The notes: generated by a model not told the origin, from the letters alone. Positions 29,138 to 37,853 are shown, numbered from the stretch's first letter. The stretch: 64,000 nucleotides of DNA from Dankookia rubra (GCF_004355005.1 NZ_SMSJ01000008.1:99050-163049), one strand, 5' to 3'. Numbers and translations are program-made.

Positions 29138-30163
29138 TTACTCCCCGTTACCTGACAGCAATCCGAGAAGGGCTGCGAAATCCGCCGGCGGCGGGACGGA
29201 GAAGCTCAGCGCCCGACCGGTGACGGGGTGGCGGAAGCCCAGTGTCGCCGCGTGAAGCGCCTGGCGGGGAAAGCTGAGCAGGGCCTGGCGAACCGGCTCC
29301 GCCAGGCTGCGTGACGCCGCGGGCGTGCGGCGAAGATAGACCGGATCTCCCACCACTGGGTTGCCGATCTCGGCAAGGTGAACGCGGATCTGGTGGGTCC
29401 GGCCGGTGGCAAGCCGGCAGCGCAGCAGGGTGCAGCCGCCGCCCCAGGCCCGTTCGGTGACGTAGCGGGTCAGGGCGTGCTTGCCGCCGCGCTCGACCAC
29501 CGCCATCCGCTTGCGGTCGATCGGGTGGCGGCCGATGGCGGCCTCGATCTCCCCGGCCGGTGGATCGGGCAGGCCCCAGACCAAGGCCAGGTACTCGCGG
29601 TCGAGGTCGCGGGTGGCGAAGGCTTCCGACAGCGCGCGGTGGGCGCGCTCGGTCTTCGCCACGACCATGACGCCGGAGGTGTCCTTGTCGAGCCGGTGGA
29701 CGATGCCCGGCCGCTTCTCCCCGCCGATGCCCGGCAGGTCCTCCCCCGCATGCGCCAGCAGGGCGTTCACCAGCGTGCCGTCCAAGTTGCCGGGGGCGGG
29801 GTGGACGACGAGGCCGGCCGGCTTGTCGAGCACGATCAGGTCGGCGTCCTCGAACAGGATGGCCAGCGGGATGTCCTGCGGCAGCGGCAGGGCGGAGACG
29901 GCGCCGGGGATCGTCAGGCTGTAGGTGCTGCCGGGACGCACCGGGTCGGCGGCGTCGCGCAGCGGCTTGCCGTCCCGCGTCGCGGCGCCGGCGGCGATCA
30001 GCGCCTTGACGCGGGAGCGCGAGAGCGAACCTATCGCCTCCGCGAGGAAGCGGTCGGCCCGGAGGCCGGCCTGCCCGGGCGCCGCGACCAGGGTGACGGT
30101 CTCGGCGGCGGTGGATTCAGGGGGATGGCCGGTGCGTGCGCTCAAGATACTCGTCGTCGTCAT
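29138..30163 (-). CDS. rluD: 23S rRNA pseudouridine synthase, RluD/RluC family
   Basis: A 341-aa enzyme that isomerises specific uridines in large-subunit rRNA. An N-terminal S4 RNA-binding region (LRADRFLAEAIGSLSRSRVK) precedes the catalytic core with the active aspartate in GIVHRLDKDTSGVMVVAKT, and RLATGRTHQIRVHLAEIG is conserved. ATG at 30163 is the only good start before the S4 domain and overlaps the 5' end of the divergent DUF6476-like gene. The exact target uridine is not certain. Confidence 0.92.
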   Translation of the reverse strand: MTTTSILSARTGHPPESTAAETVTLVAAPGQAGLRADRFLAEAIGSLSRSRVKALIAAGAATRDGKPLRDAADPVRPGSTYSLTIPGAVSALPLPQDIPLAILFEDADLIVLDKPAGLVVHPAPGNLDGTLVNALLAHAGEDLPGIGGEKRPGIVHRLDKDTSGVMVVAKTERAHRALSEAFATRDLDREYLALVWGLPDPPAGEIEAAIGRHPIDRKRMAVVERGGKHALTRYVTERAWGGGCTLLRCRLATGRTHQIRVHLAEIGNPVVGDPVYLRRTPAASRSLAEPVRQALLSFPRQALHAATLGFRHPVTGRALSFSVPPPADFAALLGLLSGNGE

Positions 30164-30407
30164 GGGGGTGCTGATCGTCGGCGGCACCCTGGCCCTGGTG
30201 ATGATCCTCGTCCAGCGGGTTGGCGGCGGTAGCGGCAGCGGGCGGTGGGAGACCGCGCTGGAGCAGCCGGAGGGCACGCGCATCACCGGCATCGCCGCGA
30301 CCGAGAGCGGGATCGGCGTGCTGGTGACGCGGCCGGACGGCGAGCGGGTGCTGCTGGTCGAGCCGAAGCGCGGCAGGGTGGTCGGCGAGATCCGGCCGGG
30401 CCGCTGA
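30132..30407 (+). CDS. Small membrane-anchored protein, DUF6476-like
   Basis: A 91-aa protein with a single N-terminal membrane helix ([20 protein letters not shown]) and a short periplasmic domain ([40 protein letters not shown]). This layout and its place divergent from rluD are typical for a conserved alphaproteobacterial family of unknown role. GTG at 30132 is taken as start; an in-frame ATG at 30162 would cut into the helix. Confidence 0.75.
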   Translation: MRALKILVVVMGVLIVGGTLALVMILVQRVGGGSGSGRWETALEQPEGTRITGIAATESGIGVLVTRPDGERVLLVEPKRGRVVGEIRPGR

Positions 30408-30586
30408 TGGCGCACTGGAAGGCCATGCTGCCGGAGAAGACCTGCGCCGCCTGCGGCCGCAGCTTCGCCTGGCGGAAGAAGTGGGCGCGGGACTGGGAGA
30501 GCGTGCGCTACTGCTCCGAGGCCTGCCGGGACGGGCGCTACGACGCGGCGCGCCGCGCGGGCGGAAAACCGGCCAAGGGTGCTTGA
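30407..30586 (+). CDS. DUF2256 family zinc-binding small protein
   Basis: A 59-aa protein. The four cysteines in [16 protein letters not shown] and [13 protein letters not shown] match DUF2256, a short putative zinc-binding family. The start overlaps the preceding stop (TGATG), so the two are coupled. Function unknown. Confidence 0.88.
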   Translation: MAHWKAMLPEKTCAACGRSFAWRKKWARDWESVRYCSEACRDGRYDAARRAGGKPAKGA

Positions 30587-30629
30587 CCCCCTGGCGGGCG
30601 GGCCCTAGAAGCCCGCCACGCCGCCTTTA

Positions 30630-30705
30630 GTCCCCTTCGTCTAGAGGCCTAGGACACCGCCCTCTCACGGCGGTAACAGGGGTTCGAATCCCCTAGGGGA
30701 CGCCA
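30630..30705 (+). tRNA. tRNA-Glu(CUC), host gene of the island attachment site
   Basis: A standard 76-base tRNA including CCA: acceptor GTCCCCT pairs with AGGGGAC, the anticodon loop CCTCTCA presents CTC, and the T-loop is TTCGAAT. The 3' 48 bases are repeated exactly at 57772-57819. The gene stays intact after integration because the element regenerates the 3' half at this end. Confidence 0.97.
30658..30705 (+). repeat. attL core (3' part of tRNA-Glu)
   Basis: Forty-eight bp, from CGCCCTCTCACGG in the anticodon stem to the CCA end, identical to 57772-57819. Bases just outside differ (C versus A on the left, G versus A on the right), which fixes the limits of the repeat. Confidence 0.95.
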
Positions 30706-30739
30706 GCGTTTTCAGTGGGTTAGATGTAGCCAAGCGCGT

Positions 30740-30775
30740 CATCTCCAATCCCATCTCCAATACTCACTCTGACAC
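30740..30775 (+). repeat. Left copy of a 36-bp subterminal direct repeat
   Basis: Contains two tandem CATCTCCAAT units followed by CACTCTGACAC. It matches 57634-57669 at 34 of 36 positions in the same orientation, 34 bp inside the attL core. This is a candidate arm site for the integrase or an excisionase. Confidence 0.85.
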
Positions 30776-31468
30776 GGCATGATGCGCAGTGGGATGGTTG
30801 CTCCCAGGGGAGGAGCCTCCATAGCTGCGGCGGAACCTAGTGGTGCACTTCAGACGGACGGTATCCACCGTCGCCGTCCGGAAGGCTCCGACGGCTGACG
30901 TTCTGATGTGATAGCTCCGCCCGCCGGACAGGCCTCGCGTCCCAGGCTGCCGTCCCAGCGGCCCGTCCGCATGTTCCTGGCCGGCGGGCGGGCTACTCCG
31001 CCTTCGCGCAGAGACGCGGACAACCTCCGCCCAGACAGGACGCTCCTGCGCCAGCCGCGCCGCGACCTCCTTCGGGGTGGAGCCGAGCAGCCGCGCGCCC
31101 ATGCCGAGCGCGCGCTGCTCCAGCCCCGGGTCGACGTAGAGGCCGCGGATTGTCTCGACCAGCCGGTCAATGACCGACCGCGGCGTGCCGGCGGGGGCGG
31201 CCCACATGTGCCAGGAGGTGATCTCGAAGCCGTCTATCCCTGCCTCCGCCGTGGTCGGCACCTCGGGCCGGGTCGGCCGCCGTTCGGCACTGGCAATCGC
31301 TAGGGCGCGTATGCGCCCCTTCCGGATCACCGGGACGTAGCTGGCGAGGATGTCCACTGCGTAGTGGACGTCGCCCGCCAGCATGGCCGGGATGGTCTGC
31401 GCCGCGCCGCGGAAGGGTAGGTGCGTCGCAGCGAAGCCGGCACGCGCCGCCTCCGTCGTGCGCGCCAT
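30764..31468 (-). pseudogene. TctC-type (Bug) substrate-binding protein, C-terminal fragment
   Basis: Residues from THLPFRGAAQTIPAMLAGDV through VPTTAEAGIDGFEITSWHMW and STPKEVAARLAQERPVW match the C-terminal half of tripartite tricarboxylate transporter receptors. No signal peptide or N-terminal lobe is present: upstream the sequence is an IS66 remnant on the other strand. The last 80 or so residues are unlike the family and probably read through a junction. A broken gene, not a working receptor. Confidence 0.75.
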
Positions 31469-31494
31469 GATGGCCGGGCCCCGCCCCGCGGTCT

Positions 31495-31823
31495 GGCTCT
31501 CGAATCGCTACGCGGCGCAGCAGGGCCACGGCTTGGCCCAGCAGACCTGCCTGTGCGAGCTGACGCGGGTGCTGCAAGCGAAGCTGTGGCGAGCGCGCGA
31601 CCAGCTTCTGACCTTTGTGGATTGGCCCGGCCGGGTCGAGGCGACGAACAACGCCTGCGAGCGCGACCTCCGCCCCGCCGTGATCCAGCGCAAGGTCACC
31701 AACGGCTATCGCGCGATGTGCGCCGCTCAGGGCGAGGCGGACGTGCGCACCGTGGTCGCCACCGCGTGCCTCGCGCCAAACACCAGCGTCTTTGGCACCA
31801 TCCTGACGACTGTCACGGCCTGA
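31495..31823 (+). pseudogene. IS66-family transposase, C-terminal remnant
   Basis: The frame reads QLLTFVDWPGRVEATNNACE then RDLRPAVIQRKVTNGYRAM and GEADVRTVVATACL, the conserved C-terminal end of IS66 TnpC (E of the DDE triad in RVEATNNACER). Everything upstream of about residue 1 of this fragment is missing. No terminal repeats were identified. Confidence 0.8.
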
Positions 31824-31880
31824 CCGCTACGCCGCACAAGTCAGGGGGGGTTAATTACACCAGCCGTGCTCCCAGCCGCA

Positions 31881-32114
31881 TCACGCCAACATCTCCGCCA
31901 CCACCCGCAGCGCATCCTCGGCCTGCGTTCGCCGTGCCATTGTGCTGGACGGGTCCGCCAGCGCCCGCATCTCGGCGTCGCGCCACGCCTCCACGTCGCT
32001 CATCACCCTGGCCTCCAACTCGGCCTCCGTCAGCTTTGAGAGGTCCGGCAGCGGCATGGCCCGCTCCAGGGCGTCCACCCGGCGGGCGATAGCTCGGCCG
32101 CTCACGCAGCCCAT
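31881..32114 (-). CDS. Small acidic helical protein, end of the island operon
   Basis: Seventy-seven aa (begins MGCVSGRAIARRVDALERAM). The content is helix-forming and charged (LSKLTEAELEARVMSDVEAW), with no recognised family. It overlaps the upstream small gene by 13 bp, and the series of overlaps supports real translation. The last gene of the leftward series that begins at the AlpA-type regulator. Confidence 0.6.
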   Translation of the reverse strand: MGCVSGRAIARRVDALERAMPLPDLSKLTEAELEARVMSDVEAWRDAEMRALADPSSTMARRTQAEDALRVVAEMLA

Positions 32115-32314
32115 GTCCTGGCGCCGGTACAGTCCTGCTCCAACATGCACGAAAACAACGTGATCTTCGCCCCCGGAGGTGCGCCGGCCGTGCCGAACGT
32201 GCTGGTCAGGGCAGCCGCGACATCCTCGCCCGGTTTCAGGAACAGACAGAATCTCTCGCCGGGTTGGCCCGCCTTTGCCTCCAGCATGAACAGCCGGCGG
32301 GACAAGTCCCTCAT
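32102..32314 (-). CDS. Small unknown protein of the island operon
   Basis: Seventy aa, MRDLSRRLFMLEAKAGQPGE onward, with PGEDVAAALTSTFG. The start overlaps the preceding stop (ATGA). An N-terminal RRLxxLE helix resembles small phage proteins next to terminase or replication genes, but no family is claimed. Confidence 0.6.
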   Translation of the reverse strand: MRDLSRRLFMLEAKAGQPGERFCLFLKPGEDVAAALTSTFGTAGAPPGAKITLFSCMLEQDCTGARTWAA

Positions 32315-32523
32315 GGGTCCACCCCATCATCGTCCGCACGGTCAATGCCGGCCACCACCAGCACGACGCGAGCGCTTTGGGACGGGCCTTTGGTGCTGAA
32401 CCTGCGACGCATGGCGGCTTCGGCCAACTCGCCACTTTGTCTGATGGCGAAGATCACTCCGCCCACCGCTTCATTCCGCTCCATCGTCGCGACCCGCTCG
32501 GCCAGGCTGCTCAGGCCGGTCAT
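32311..32523 (-). CDS. Small unknown protein of the island operon
   Basis: Seventy aa: MTGLSSLAERVATMERNEAV then IFAIRQSGELAEAAMRRRF. Two bp after the stop of the DUF5681-type gene and overlapping the next gene by four bases, so coupled at both sides. No membrane segment or known motif. Confidence 0.6.
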   Translation of the reverse strand: MTGLSSLAERVATMERNEAVGGVIFAIRQSGELAEAAMRRRFSTKGPSQSARVVLVVAGIDRADDDGVDP

Positions 32524-32525
32524 GC

Positions 32526-32972
32526 TCAGCCTTGCGCCTCCAGCGCCGCAATGCGCGCCTCCAAATTTAGTGTTTCGATGGCCCGGCGCTGTGCTTCGAT
32601 CACCGCGGCGACGGCGCCGGCTTCCTCCGGGGACAGGGTGCCCTCGGCCATCGCGGCAGCTGTCGCCGCCAGCGCCGCCGACACATCCGCCGCCGTGTTC
32701 AGCGCCGGCAGGTCCAGCGCCACCGGGCGGCCTTTTCGCTGCGGCCAGAGCCGGGACAGCAGGATTTCTGCGGCCCGCATGTCGCCGGCGCGTGCTGCAC
32801 CCACCACCGCGCGCATCACCTCGTAGGCGTTGTCGGCCCCGATGGCGTCGAGTGCGAGCAACGCTTCATGTCGGGCACCACGCGGGCGGCCTGCGGGGTT
32901 ACCCGATCCGCCGGGTTGCCATCGGCCAGCGTGATCCCGGCCTGTTGTTTCAGGCACTTCGGAATCAGTCAT
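32526..32972 (-). CDS. DUF5681-like protein
   Basis: A 148-aa protein whose N-terminus (GRDHAGRWQPGGSGNPAGRP) matches the Gly/Pro-rich opening of DUF5681, a family common in alphaproteobacterial prophages and islands. The rest is helical (AYEVMRAVVGAARAGDMRAA, LLSRLWPQRKGRPVALDLP) and may be a small DNA-packaging or nucleic-acid-related protein; the function is not established. Confidence 0.75.
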   Translation of the reverse strand: MTDSEVPETTGRDHAGRWQPGGSGNPAGRPRGARHEALLALDAIGADNAYEVMRAVVGAARAGDMRAAEILLSRLWPQRKGRPVALDLPALNTAADVSAALAATAAAMAEGTLSPEEAGAVAAVIEAQRRAIETLNLEARIAALEAQG

Positions 32973-32982
32973 CGATCAGCCC

Positions 32983-33273
32983 TCACAGATCAGCCCTCGC
33001 ATATCCGGCTCGGTCGCAGCTCACTATCAAGGCGTCCACCTCGGCCCAATCATCGGCCGCAACATCGCACGGCGGCGCTCCTACGTTGGGTGCCTCCCAG
33101 GCCGTCCAAGCAACTTCTACCCATCGCAGCAGCCAGGCCGCACGGGCCGCCATCACGTCCAATGAATCGCTTGCTGACTCCGCTTGACCGGAAGGGGAGG
33201 ACTCAAGCCCGCGCACATCCCCGCCACAGCTCTGCGCCGCCTCCCCAGCGGCCGCGGGTTTGATGCGGCGCAT
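32983..33273 (-). CDS. Small unknown protein of the island operon
   Basis: Ninety-six aa, with a Trp-rich middle (AAWLLRWVEVAWTAWEAP) and acidic end (DDWAEVDALIVSCDRAGY). Ten bp upstream of the DUF5681-type gene. The N-terminal 35 residues are low-complexity, so the true start may be further in. No family recognised. Confidence 0.5.
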   Translation of the reverse strand: MRRIKPAAAGEAAQSCGGDVRGLESSPSGQAESASDSLDVMAARAAWLLRWVEVAWTAWEAPNVGAPPCDVAADDWAEVDALIVSCDRAGYARADL

Positions 33274-33330
33274 CCGCTCGCGCCATCGCGTCGGCGACCA
33301 AGCCTAATTCCCGGCTTGCTCTCCCCACCT

Positions 33331-33416
33331 CTGGTCGGATGGTCTCGGATGGTCGGATTTAGCGAGGAGATCCGCGGACTTTGGCTCGATCCGACCCGCA
33401 ACAGGGCGGTCGGATC
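33331..33416 (-). repeat. Iteron-like block 1 (ATCCGACC repeats)
   Basis: On the minus strand this gap holds GATCCGACC, GGTCGGATC and the string AATCCGACCATCCGAGACC. The same arrangement recurs at 37981-38074 and in part at 51732-51819. It sits just after the primase-helicase gene. Confidence 0.6.
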
Positions 33417-33449
33417 TTTTGGATACCGCCGCCCCAATGGCACGCCGGG

Positions 33450-36404
33450 TCATTCGAGAATGCTCCCGGCCACCAAATAGACCCGTACCTGGCGGCCCTC
33501 GCCCGGTATCCATTCCTTGCGGGCTAAGTTCTTGCCATCTCCGCCGATGAGCAGCCCGGCCCGTAATAGGGCGCGAGCTGCATTCGCGGGATCAAGGCCG
33601 GCGCACACCTCTGCCCGCCACACTTCCGGCAGGAACAGGAAGCGCCAGCCCTCGTCCTCCCGCTTCGGGCGGAGGCGCCAGCCGGCCCGATTCGGCACCG
33701 GCCGCCCGTCCCCCTCCATGATCCGCCGGCCTTGATCGCGTCCGATCACCCCAAACCGTGCCTCCCCGTGGCGCTCAATAAACGCCCGCACCGCCTGCAC
33801 TGCCGCGCCATCCTCGCCGCTGGTGGCACTGCCCTGGTCGGACAGCCAGGCGGCAAGGCCAGCAGCGGCGGCGCGGGTTGCCTCGCCCGCCGGCCAGGGC
33901 AGCACTTCCATATCCGTCGCCATCTCGCCGGCCGCCGCTACCAGCGCGAAGCGAGCCGCCACGGAGCGGACTTGGTCGGGAGCATCGGCCGGAAGATGCG
34001 AACCGAGGAAGGCTTGCCGGGACTCCCCCACCGCCGCCCGTAACCCGGCTTCGTCAGAGGTTCGCGCCTCCGCCAGCCGGGCGAGAAAGGCCCGTGCCGC
34101 CGTGCCGTAATGCCGCCGCATGGTCTCATGGATCGTGCGCCAGAGGCCGGCACGATCTGCGGCATTGTGGAGTGCCGGCCACATCGTCGCGGCCTCCGCC
34201 GCGAAGCGCAGCGCTGGCAGTCGCACCTCTGCGCCAGCCCGCATTCCCTTGCCCGCCTCCGCCGCTTTCTGTGCCGGCGTCACCTCCCCGGTCGAGAGGA
34301 TCAGCACGCGCCAGCTCCGCCGTGCGCGGGCGGTGGCGTCAGCCCGCAGCCGGCCTTTCCCACCCTCATTGCCTGCCTGATAGATTGCTGTTTCCAGCTC
34401 GCGCGGATCCGCCTGCGAAATTTCGTCCAGGGCCAGCAGCCCGTCAGACGCTTCCTCAAGCGCTGCCTCCATGGCGTTCGCAGTGCTGCGCCAGTCCCGC
34501 AGCGCGCCGCGCTTGTCGGGCAATCCCCACACGGACACGCCCATCTGCACCGCGGTGGTTTTGCCGGTCTTTGAAGGCCCCGCCATGTGAAAGCCGCCGG
34601 ACGGTTCTCCCGCGATTTCAAGAAGCGGTCCGGCAAAGGCTGCGGCGATGGAGAAGGCCGCGGCTGGGTTGCCCACCGCCCTTGCCGCCACCTCGGCTTG
34701 CCAGCCTTCCAGGGTGCCAACCATGCGGCAGCGCGCCGCCAACTCGGGCGAGGCATTGTCCAAGATGACCGGCTCGGCCGCTGGCCCGATCATAGTCCCG
34801 TCAGGGAGGACATAGGTAGGCGCGCCGCCGCCGGGCGGAAGGTGCCAGCCGCAGCGTGTCACCCGCCGAACCCGTGCCGTCGTCTTGATGCCGGCCAGCG
34901 CATCCCGCAGCGCTAGCCGGTCGCCCGGATCGGGCGAGACAAACAGCCCTCCCTCATACAGCCGAGTTTCGAGCGCGCCAGGCTCGGCATGGATCAACCG
35001 GCCGGGAACTAGCTCGCGGTGCGGTGCGCCGTCATCGTCACCCCATTCGAGCACGAGGCCCCATCCGCGGTTGGTCGTGTCGCGCGTCTTGCCCAGCACC
35101 GCAAAGGGGCCGGCAATGCGCCTGCTGCCATCCTCCGCCTCACGGAACAACCCGGCCTTCCGCATGACAAAGCCGGGCGGCCAGCGCACCTGCGTACCAC
35201 ACCGCGGCGGATCGACCTCGGTAGGCGTGGCCTCCATAGCTACGGCATCGTCCAGGGCATCGAACGCTTCGCGCTCCTCCGCCCGCCGCCGCCGCACTTC
35301 CTCGCGTCGCAGCTTGTCGAGTGTGGTCACGCCAACGCCCGGCAATTCGGCGGCCAGTACGGTGCGGGCTGCGGCATAGGCGGCGCCGTTTAGATTGGCG
35401 GCGCGTTCTACTACGGCCTGCACCTCCTCCGCCGATAGCACCGGTTGCTGTGCTGGTGGCGCATCCTCCGCCGGTTGCGCCTCTGCTGCAGCGAGCATGG
35501 CTGCCAGCATGTCGGGCAGCACTCCTCCTGGCAGCGGATCCGCCAGGTCCCAGCCATCCGGCCATTCGGCCGGCACTTGCACCACCGCTACGCTTGCCGC
35601 AACAGCCATGCTGGCGGCCTTTGCTATCACTGCCGCGGCCTTCCTGCCTGCCGCGTCGTTGTCGGGCCACATGGTCACGCTACGGCCTGCCAGGGGCATC
35701 CAATCGGCCTTGCCGACCGCGTTGCTGCCACCCGGCCAAGTCATCGCCACGTGGTCGGGGAACAGAGCCGCCGCGGCATCCGCAGCCTTCTCACCCTCGA
35801 CTAGCAGCACAGGCGCGCTCGGACGCGCGGCGAGGCGGTCCAAACCATATAGCGGACAAGGGGCCAAAGGTGCCTTGAAATGCCAGCCAACGCGCCCGGC
35901 ATAAGTGCCGTAAGTGTACGGTAGGATTTCCTTCGTGGGCTTGCCGTGCCGGTTCAACAGCGGCGTGCCATCGGCGTTCTTCGCATCGAAGCGTGCCACC
36001 GCGAACAGCGGGCGACGTTCGACATCACGATAGATCCAGCGCCGCGCTGCCGCACCGTGCCGGCTGTGTCGGATGGCGACAGCCTCGGGAGGTTGACTGG
36101 GCGCCGGCAATTGCGGCTGCCAGACCCCCGTGGGTGGCGTCGCTGCGCTGAGGGCAGGACCGGTGAACGGGTGCGCGACTTCTGCCGAAGTGAGTAAAGC
36201 GAACGGATTGAGGAGCGCGTTCATTGCCGGCAGCGCTTCGCCCGAAGAATCCTTGCGACTGTTCTCTACCTCGCGCTCCGCCTCGGCAGCCCAAATTTCC
36301 TCCCAGTCCGCCGCACTCAGCAAGTTGTCAGCTTCGGCGCCGAACATGGCGTCAAGCGCCGCCGCCTTGGAATCGGCGTCCTGCTCTGGAACAGCGCCCA
36401 TCAC
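33450..36404 (-). CDS. Phage/plasmid-type primase-helicase (Toprim plus DUF927 ATPase)
   Basis: A 984-aa replication protein. A Toprim domain stands at about residues 195-280 (PVLLVEGEKAADAAAALF and MWPDNDAAGRKAA hold the catalytic Glu and Asp residues). A DUF927 helicase-like ATPase covers about 420-850: Walker A GPSKTGKTTAVQMG near 605 and Walker B LLALDEISQADPRE near 658. Such proteins start and unwind DNA for integrative elements. The zinc-finger half of the primase is in the overlapping upstream gene (ATGA overlap). The C-terminus has a winged-helix-like segment ahead of the stop. The product would let the island replicate after excision. Confidence 0.9.
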   Translation of the reverse strand: MMGAVPEQDADSKAAALDAMFGAEADNLLSAADWEEIWAAEAEREVENSRKDSSGEALPAMNALLNPFALLTSAEVAHPFTGPALSAATPPTGVWQPQLPAPSQPPEAVAIRHSRHGAAARRWIYRDVERRPLFAVARFDAKNADGTPLLNRHGKPTKEILPYTYGTYAGRVGWHFKAPLAPCPLYGLDRLAARPSAPVLLVEGEKAADAAAALFPDHVAMTWPGGSNAVGKADWMPLAGRSVTMWPDNDAAGRKAAAVIAKAASMAVAASVAVVQVPAEWPDGWDLADPLPGGVLPDMLAAMLAAAEAQPAEDAPPAQQPVLSAEEVQAVVERAANLNGAAYAAARTVLAAELPGVGVTTLDKLRREEVRRRRAEEREAFDALDDAVAMEATPTEVDPPRCGTQVRWPPGFVMRKAGLFREAEDGSRRIAGPFAVLGKTRDTTNRGWGLVLEWGDDDGAPHRELVPGRLIHAEPGALETRLYEGGLFVSPDPGDRLALRDALAGIKTTARVRRVTRCGWHLPPGGGAPTYVLPDGTMIGPAAEPVILDNASPELAARCRMVGTLEGWQAEVAARAVGNPAAAFSIAAAFAGPLLEIAGEPSGGFHMAGPSKTGKTTAVQMGVSVWGLPDKRGALRDWRSTANAMEAALEEASDGLLALDEISQADPRELETAIYQAGNEGGKGRLRADATARARRSWRVLILSTGEVTPAQKAAEAGKGMRAGAEVRLPALRFAAEAATMWPALHNAADRAGLWRTIHETMRRHYGTAARAFLARLAEARTSDEAGLRAAVGESRQAFLGSHLPADAPDQVRSVAARFALVAAAGEMATDMEVLPWPAGEATRAAAAGLAAWLSDQGSATSGEDGAAVQAVRAFIERHGEARFGVIGRDQGRRIMEGDGRPVPNRAGWRLRPKREDEGWRFLFLPEVWRAEVCAGLDPANAARALLRAGLLIGGDGKNLARKEWIPGEGRQVRVYLVAGSILE

Positions 36405-36742
36405 CAGCCGCCTCCGACCTTAATGTCAAGCATTCGCGCGAGATTGCGTGCAGCCTCCGCCTGCCCGATGCCGGCCACTGCCGCTGCCAGACTCACGGGA
36501 TCGCCTCCACCCTGCCCAGCGGCGAAATCGGCCCAGCGGCCGGTACGAAGGTTCACTTTGCAGGATTGGCCGGCCTCTCCACGTAGGTTGCCGCACACCC
36601 ATTCGGCCCCGATTCGCCGGCCGCCTGGCAGCCACCGCCTGCACAGCGGTTCGAGATGCGGCAGCGCCACGCGGTTCACCGCGGCGAAGTCAATAGTTGT
36701 GCGGCGAAAGCGTGCATGTCGGAGGCGATTGCTGGCGATCAT
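36401..36742 (-). CDS. Primase zinc-binding-like N-terminal protein
   Basis: A 113-aa protein starting MIASNRLRHARFRRT. The middle (EWVCGNLRGEAGQSCKVNLR then TGRWADFAAGQGGGDPVSLA) resembles the zinc-ribbon start of phage primases, and the end (AEAARNLARMLDI) joins the Toprim part. It is normally the N-terminus of one primase protein; here it is a separate gene overlapping the next by four bases. ATG at 36742 is preferred because it overlaps an upstream stop (ATGA); an ATG at 36766 is possible. Confidence 0.75.
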   Translation of the reverse strand: MIASNRLRHARFRRTTIDFAAVNRVALPHLEPLCRRWLPGGRRIGAEWVCGNLRGEAGQSCKVNLRTGRWADFAAGQGGGDPVSLAAAVAGIGQAEAARNLARMLDIKVGGGW

Positions 36743-36879
36743 CGGGCGGCCTCCATGTCGCCCCACGTGGCCAGCGCCGCGGTGGTCACCGGGAAGATCG
36801 TCAGCGCAACAGCGCAGCCGATGCAGATCGGGGAGAGGTCAGCCGTGTGCGTATGGCTCTTGATGTGCAGAGGGTTCAA
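36739..36879 (-). CDS. Possible small protein upstream of the primase pair
   Basis: Forty-six codons from TTG at 36879 (reading NPLHIKSHTHTADLSPICIG, then TIFPVTTAALATWGDMEAAR) to a stop that overlaps the next start (ATGA). A GGAG lies 8 bases upstream. The overlap is the main support. A competing small frame overlaps part of the same DNA, so this is tentative. Confidence 0.35.
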   Translation of the reverse strand: MNPLHIKSHTHTADLSPICIGCAVALTIFPVTTAALATWGDMEAAR

Positions 36880-37078
36880 AACCCCAACTCCAATGTGAGC
36901 CGAGGAGGCTGCAGGCCGTGGCGCGGAAGGTGGCGCGGTGGTAGAAAGCGGTTGTCAAGGCCGCATACCACCGCCGCTGAACCACGTTCCCCGCCGGGCG
37001 CCGCAAGGCTCCCGGCGGTTGCGCTTCAGGCCCTAGCCGGCCGCAGCCGCGCGGCGCGGATCGGAATGGCGGCCGGCA

Positions 37079-37303
37079 TCAGCTCTCGGCTCCCAGCAGC
37101 ACCCGAAGGCTGGCAGCGCAGACCAACGTGCGACCTCCGACCTTCACCAGCCGCAGCCGTCCGGCCGTTGCGTGCCGGTAGAGCGTGCTGCGGGACAGGC
37201 CGGACACGGCAGCAGCGTCGTTGATGCCGTAGGACAGCGGGGCGGGCACAGGGGCTTGCTGGGACGTTAAGGGGCGGCGGGTAGCCGTCTCCGTGAGGTG
37301 CAT
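37079..37303 (-). CDS. AlpA/excisionase-family helix-turn-helix regulator
   Basis: A 74-aa DNA-binding protein. YGINDAAAVSGLSRSTLYRH is the MerR/AlpA-type helix-turn-helix and ATAGRLRLVKVGGRTLVCAA the wing. Such proteins activate integrase genes or act as directionality factors in island excision. It lies at the head of the replication module. About 200 bp between it and the small gene below hold no clear gene. Confidence 0.88.
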   Translation of the reverse strand: MHLTETATRRPLTSQQAPVPAPLSYGINDAAAVSGLSRSTLYRHATAGRLRLVKVGGRTLVCAASLRVLLGAES

Positions 37304-37388
37304 GGTATCGCCTTATCCGCAGTGGCGCGGAATGCGCCGGGGCGACACGAAAGATATGCAGCTTTTTCCCGGTGCGCGCCGGATAGAT

Positions 37389-37853
37389 TTAAGGACGGTA
37401 ATTGTCCTTCCTTTTCATGGGTTTGTGCTTGGCTGACGCCCTCTCCCGTTGTATTTTCCGGGACTTTTCTTCTGACTTCGCAAGATTCTGCTGTCCCTTC
37501 GCCCGTGCCAAGGGTAGGACGAAAAACCCCATAAGCGGACTGTCCGGATCGCGGGCAGCGCCATGTCGTAAGGCCCGGCGCTCAGCGCGAATAGCGCGTT
37601 CCAGGCTTGCGCGCTGATCGCGGTATCCTTCCCCGTAAAGCCTGCCGCTGGGGTCGAGAATAGCAACGATTTCGGCGGTCGGAATTCGGGCTAGGGGGTT
37701 CTTCAGCGACCGGCCCAACCGCCTGTTGACGGCCTGAATGGCCGTCAGGATTGCACCCCTAATTTTCCAGCGCTGCTCGGTCTTCCCCGGCGGACGGCCC
37801 CGGCGACTGTGCGGCGGTGGAGCGGCGTCGTCCTCGTGAAGGCGGCGGCCCAT
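37389..37853 (-). CDS. Unknown basic protein at the head of the replication module
   Basis: A 154-aa, highly basic protein. It has an N-terminal Pro/Arg segment (HSRRGRPPGKTEQRWKI), a central helical part (AILTAIQAVNRRLGRSLKNP, ARIPTAEIVAILDPSGR) and a Lys-rich tail (KSEEKSRKIQRERASAKHKP). The charge suggests nucleic-acid binding. No family recognised. The C-terminal DNA is noticeably AT-richer than the flank. Confidence 0.6.
   Translation of the reverse strand: MGRRLHEDDAAPPPHSRRGRPPGKTEQRWKIRGAILTAIQAVNRRLGRSLKNPLARIPTAEIVAILDPSGRLYGEGYRDQRASLERAIRAERRALRHGAARDPDSPLMGFFVLPLARAKGQQNLAKSEEKSRKIQRERASAKHKPMKRKDNYRP

Noticed and set aside
36697-37224. Plus-strand 175-codon frame opposite the AlpA-type gene
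   Set aside because: Arg/Gly-rich, no motifs, antisense to supported genes.
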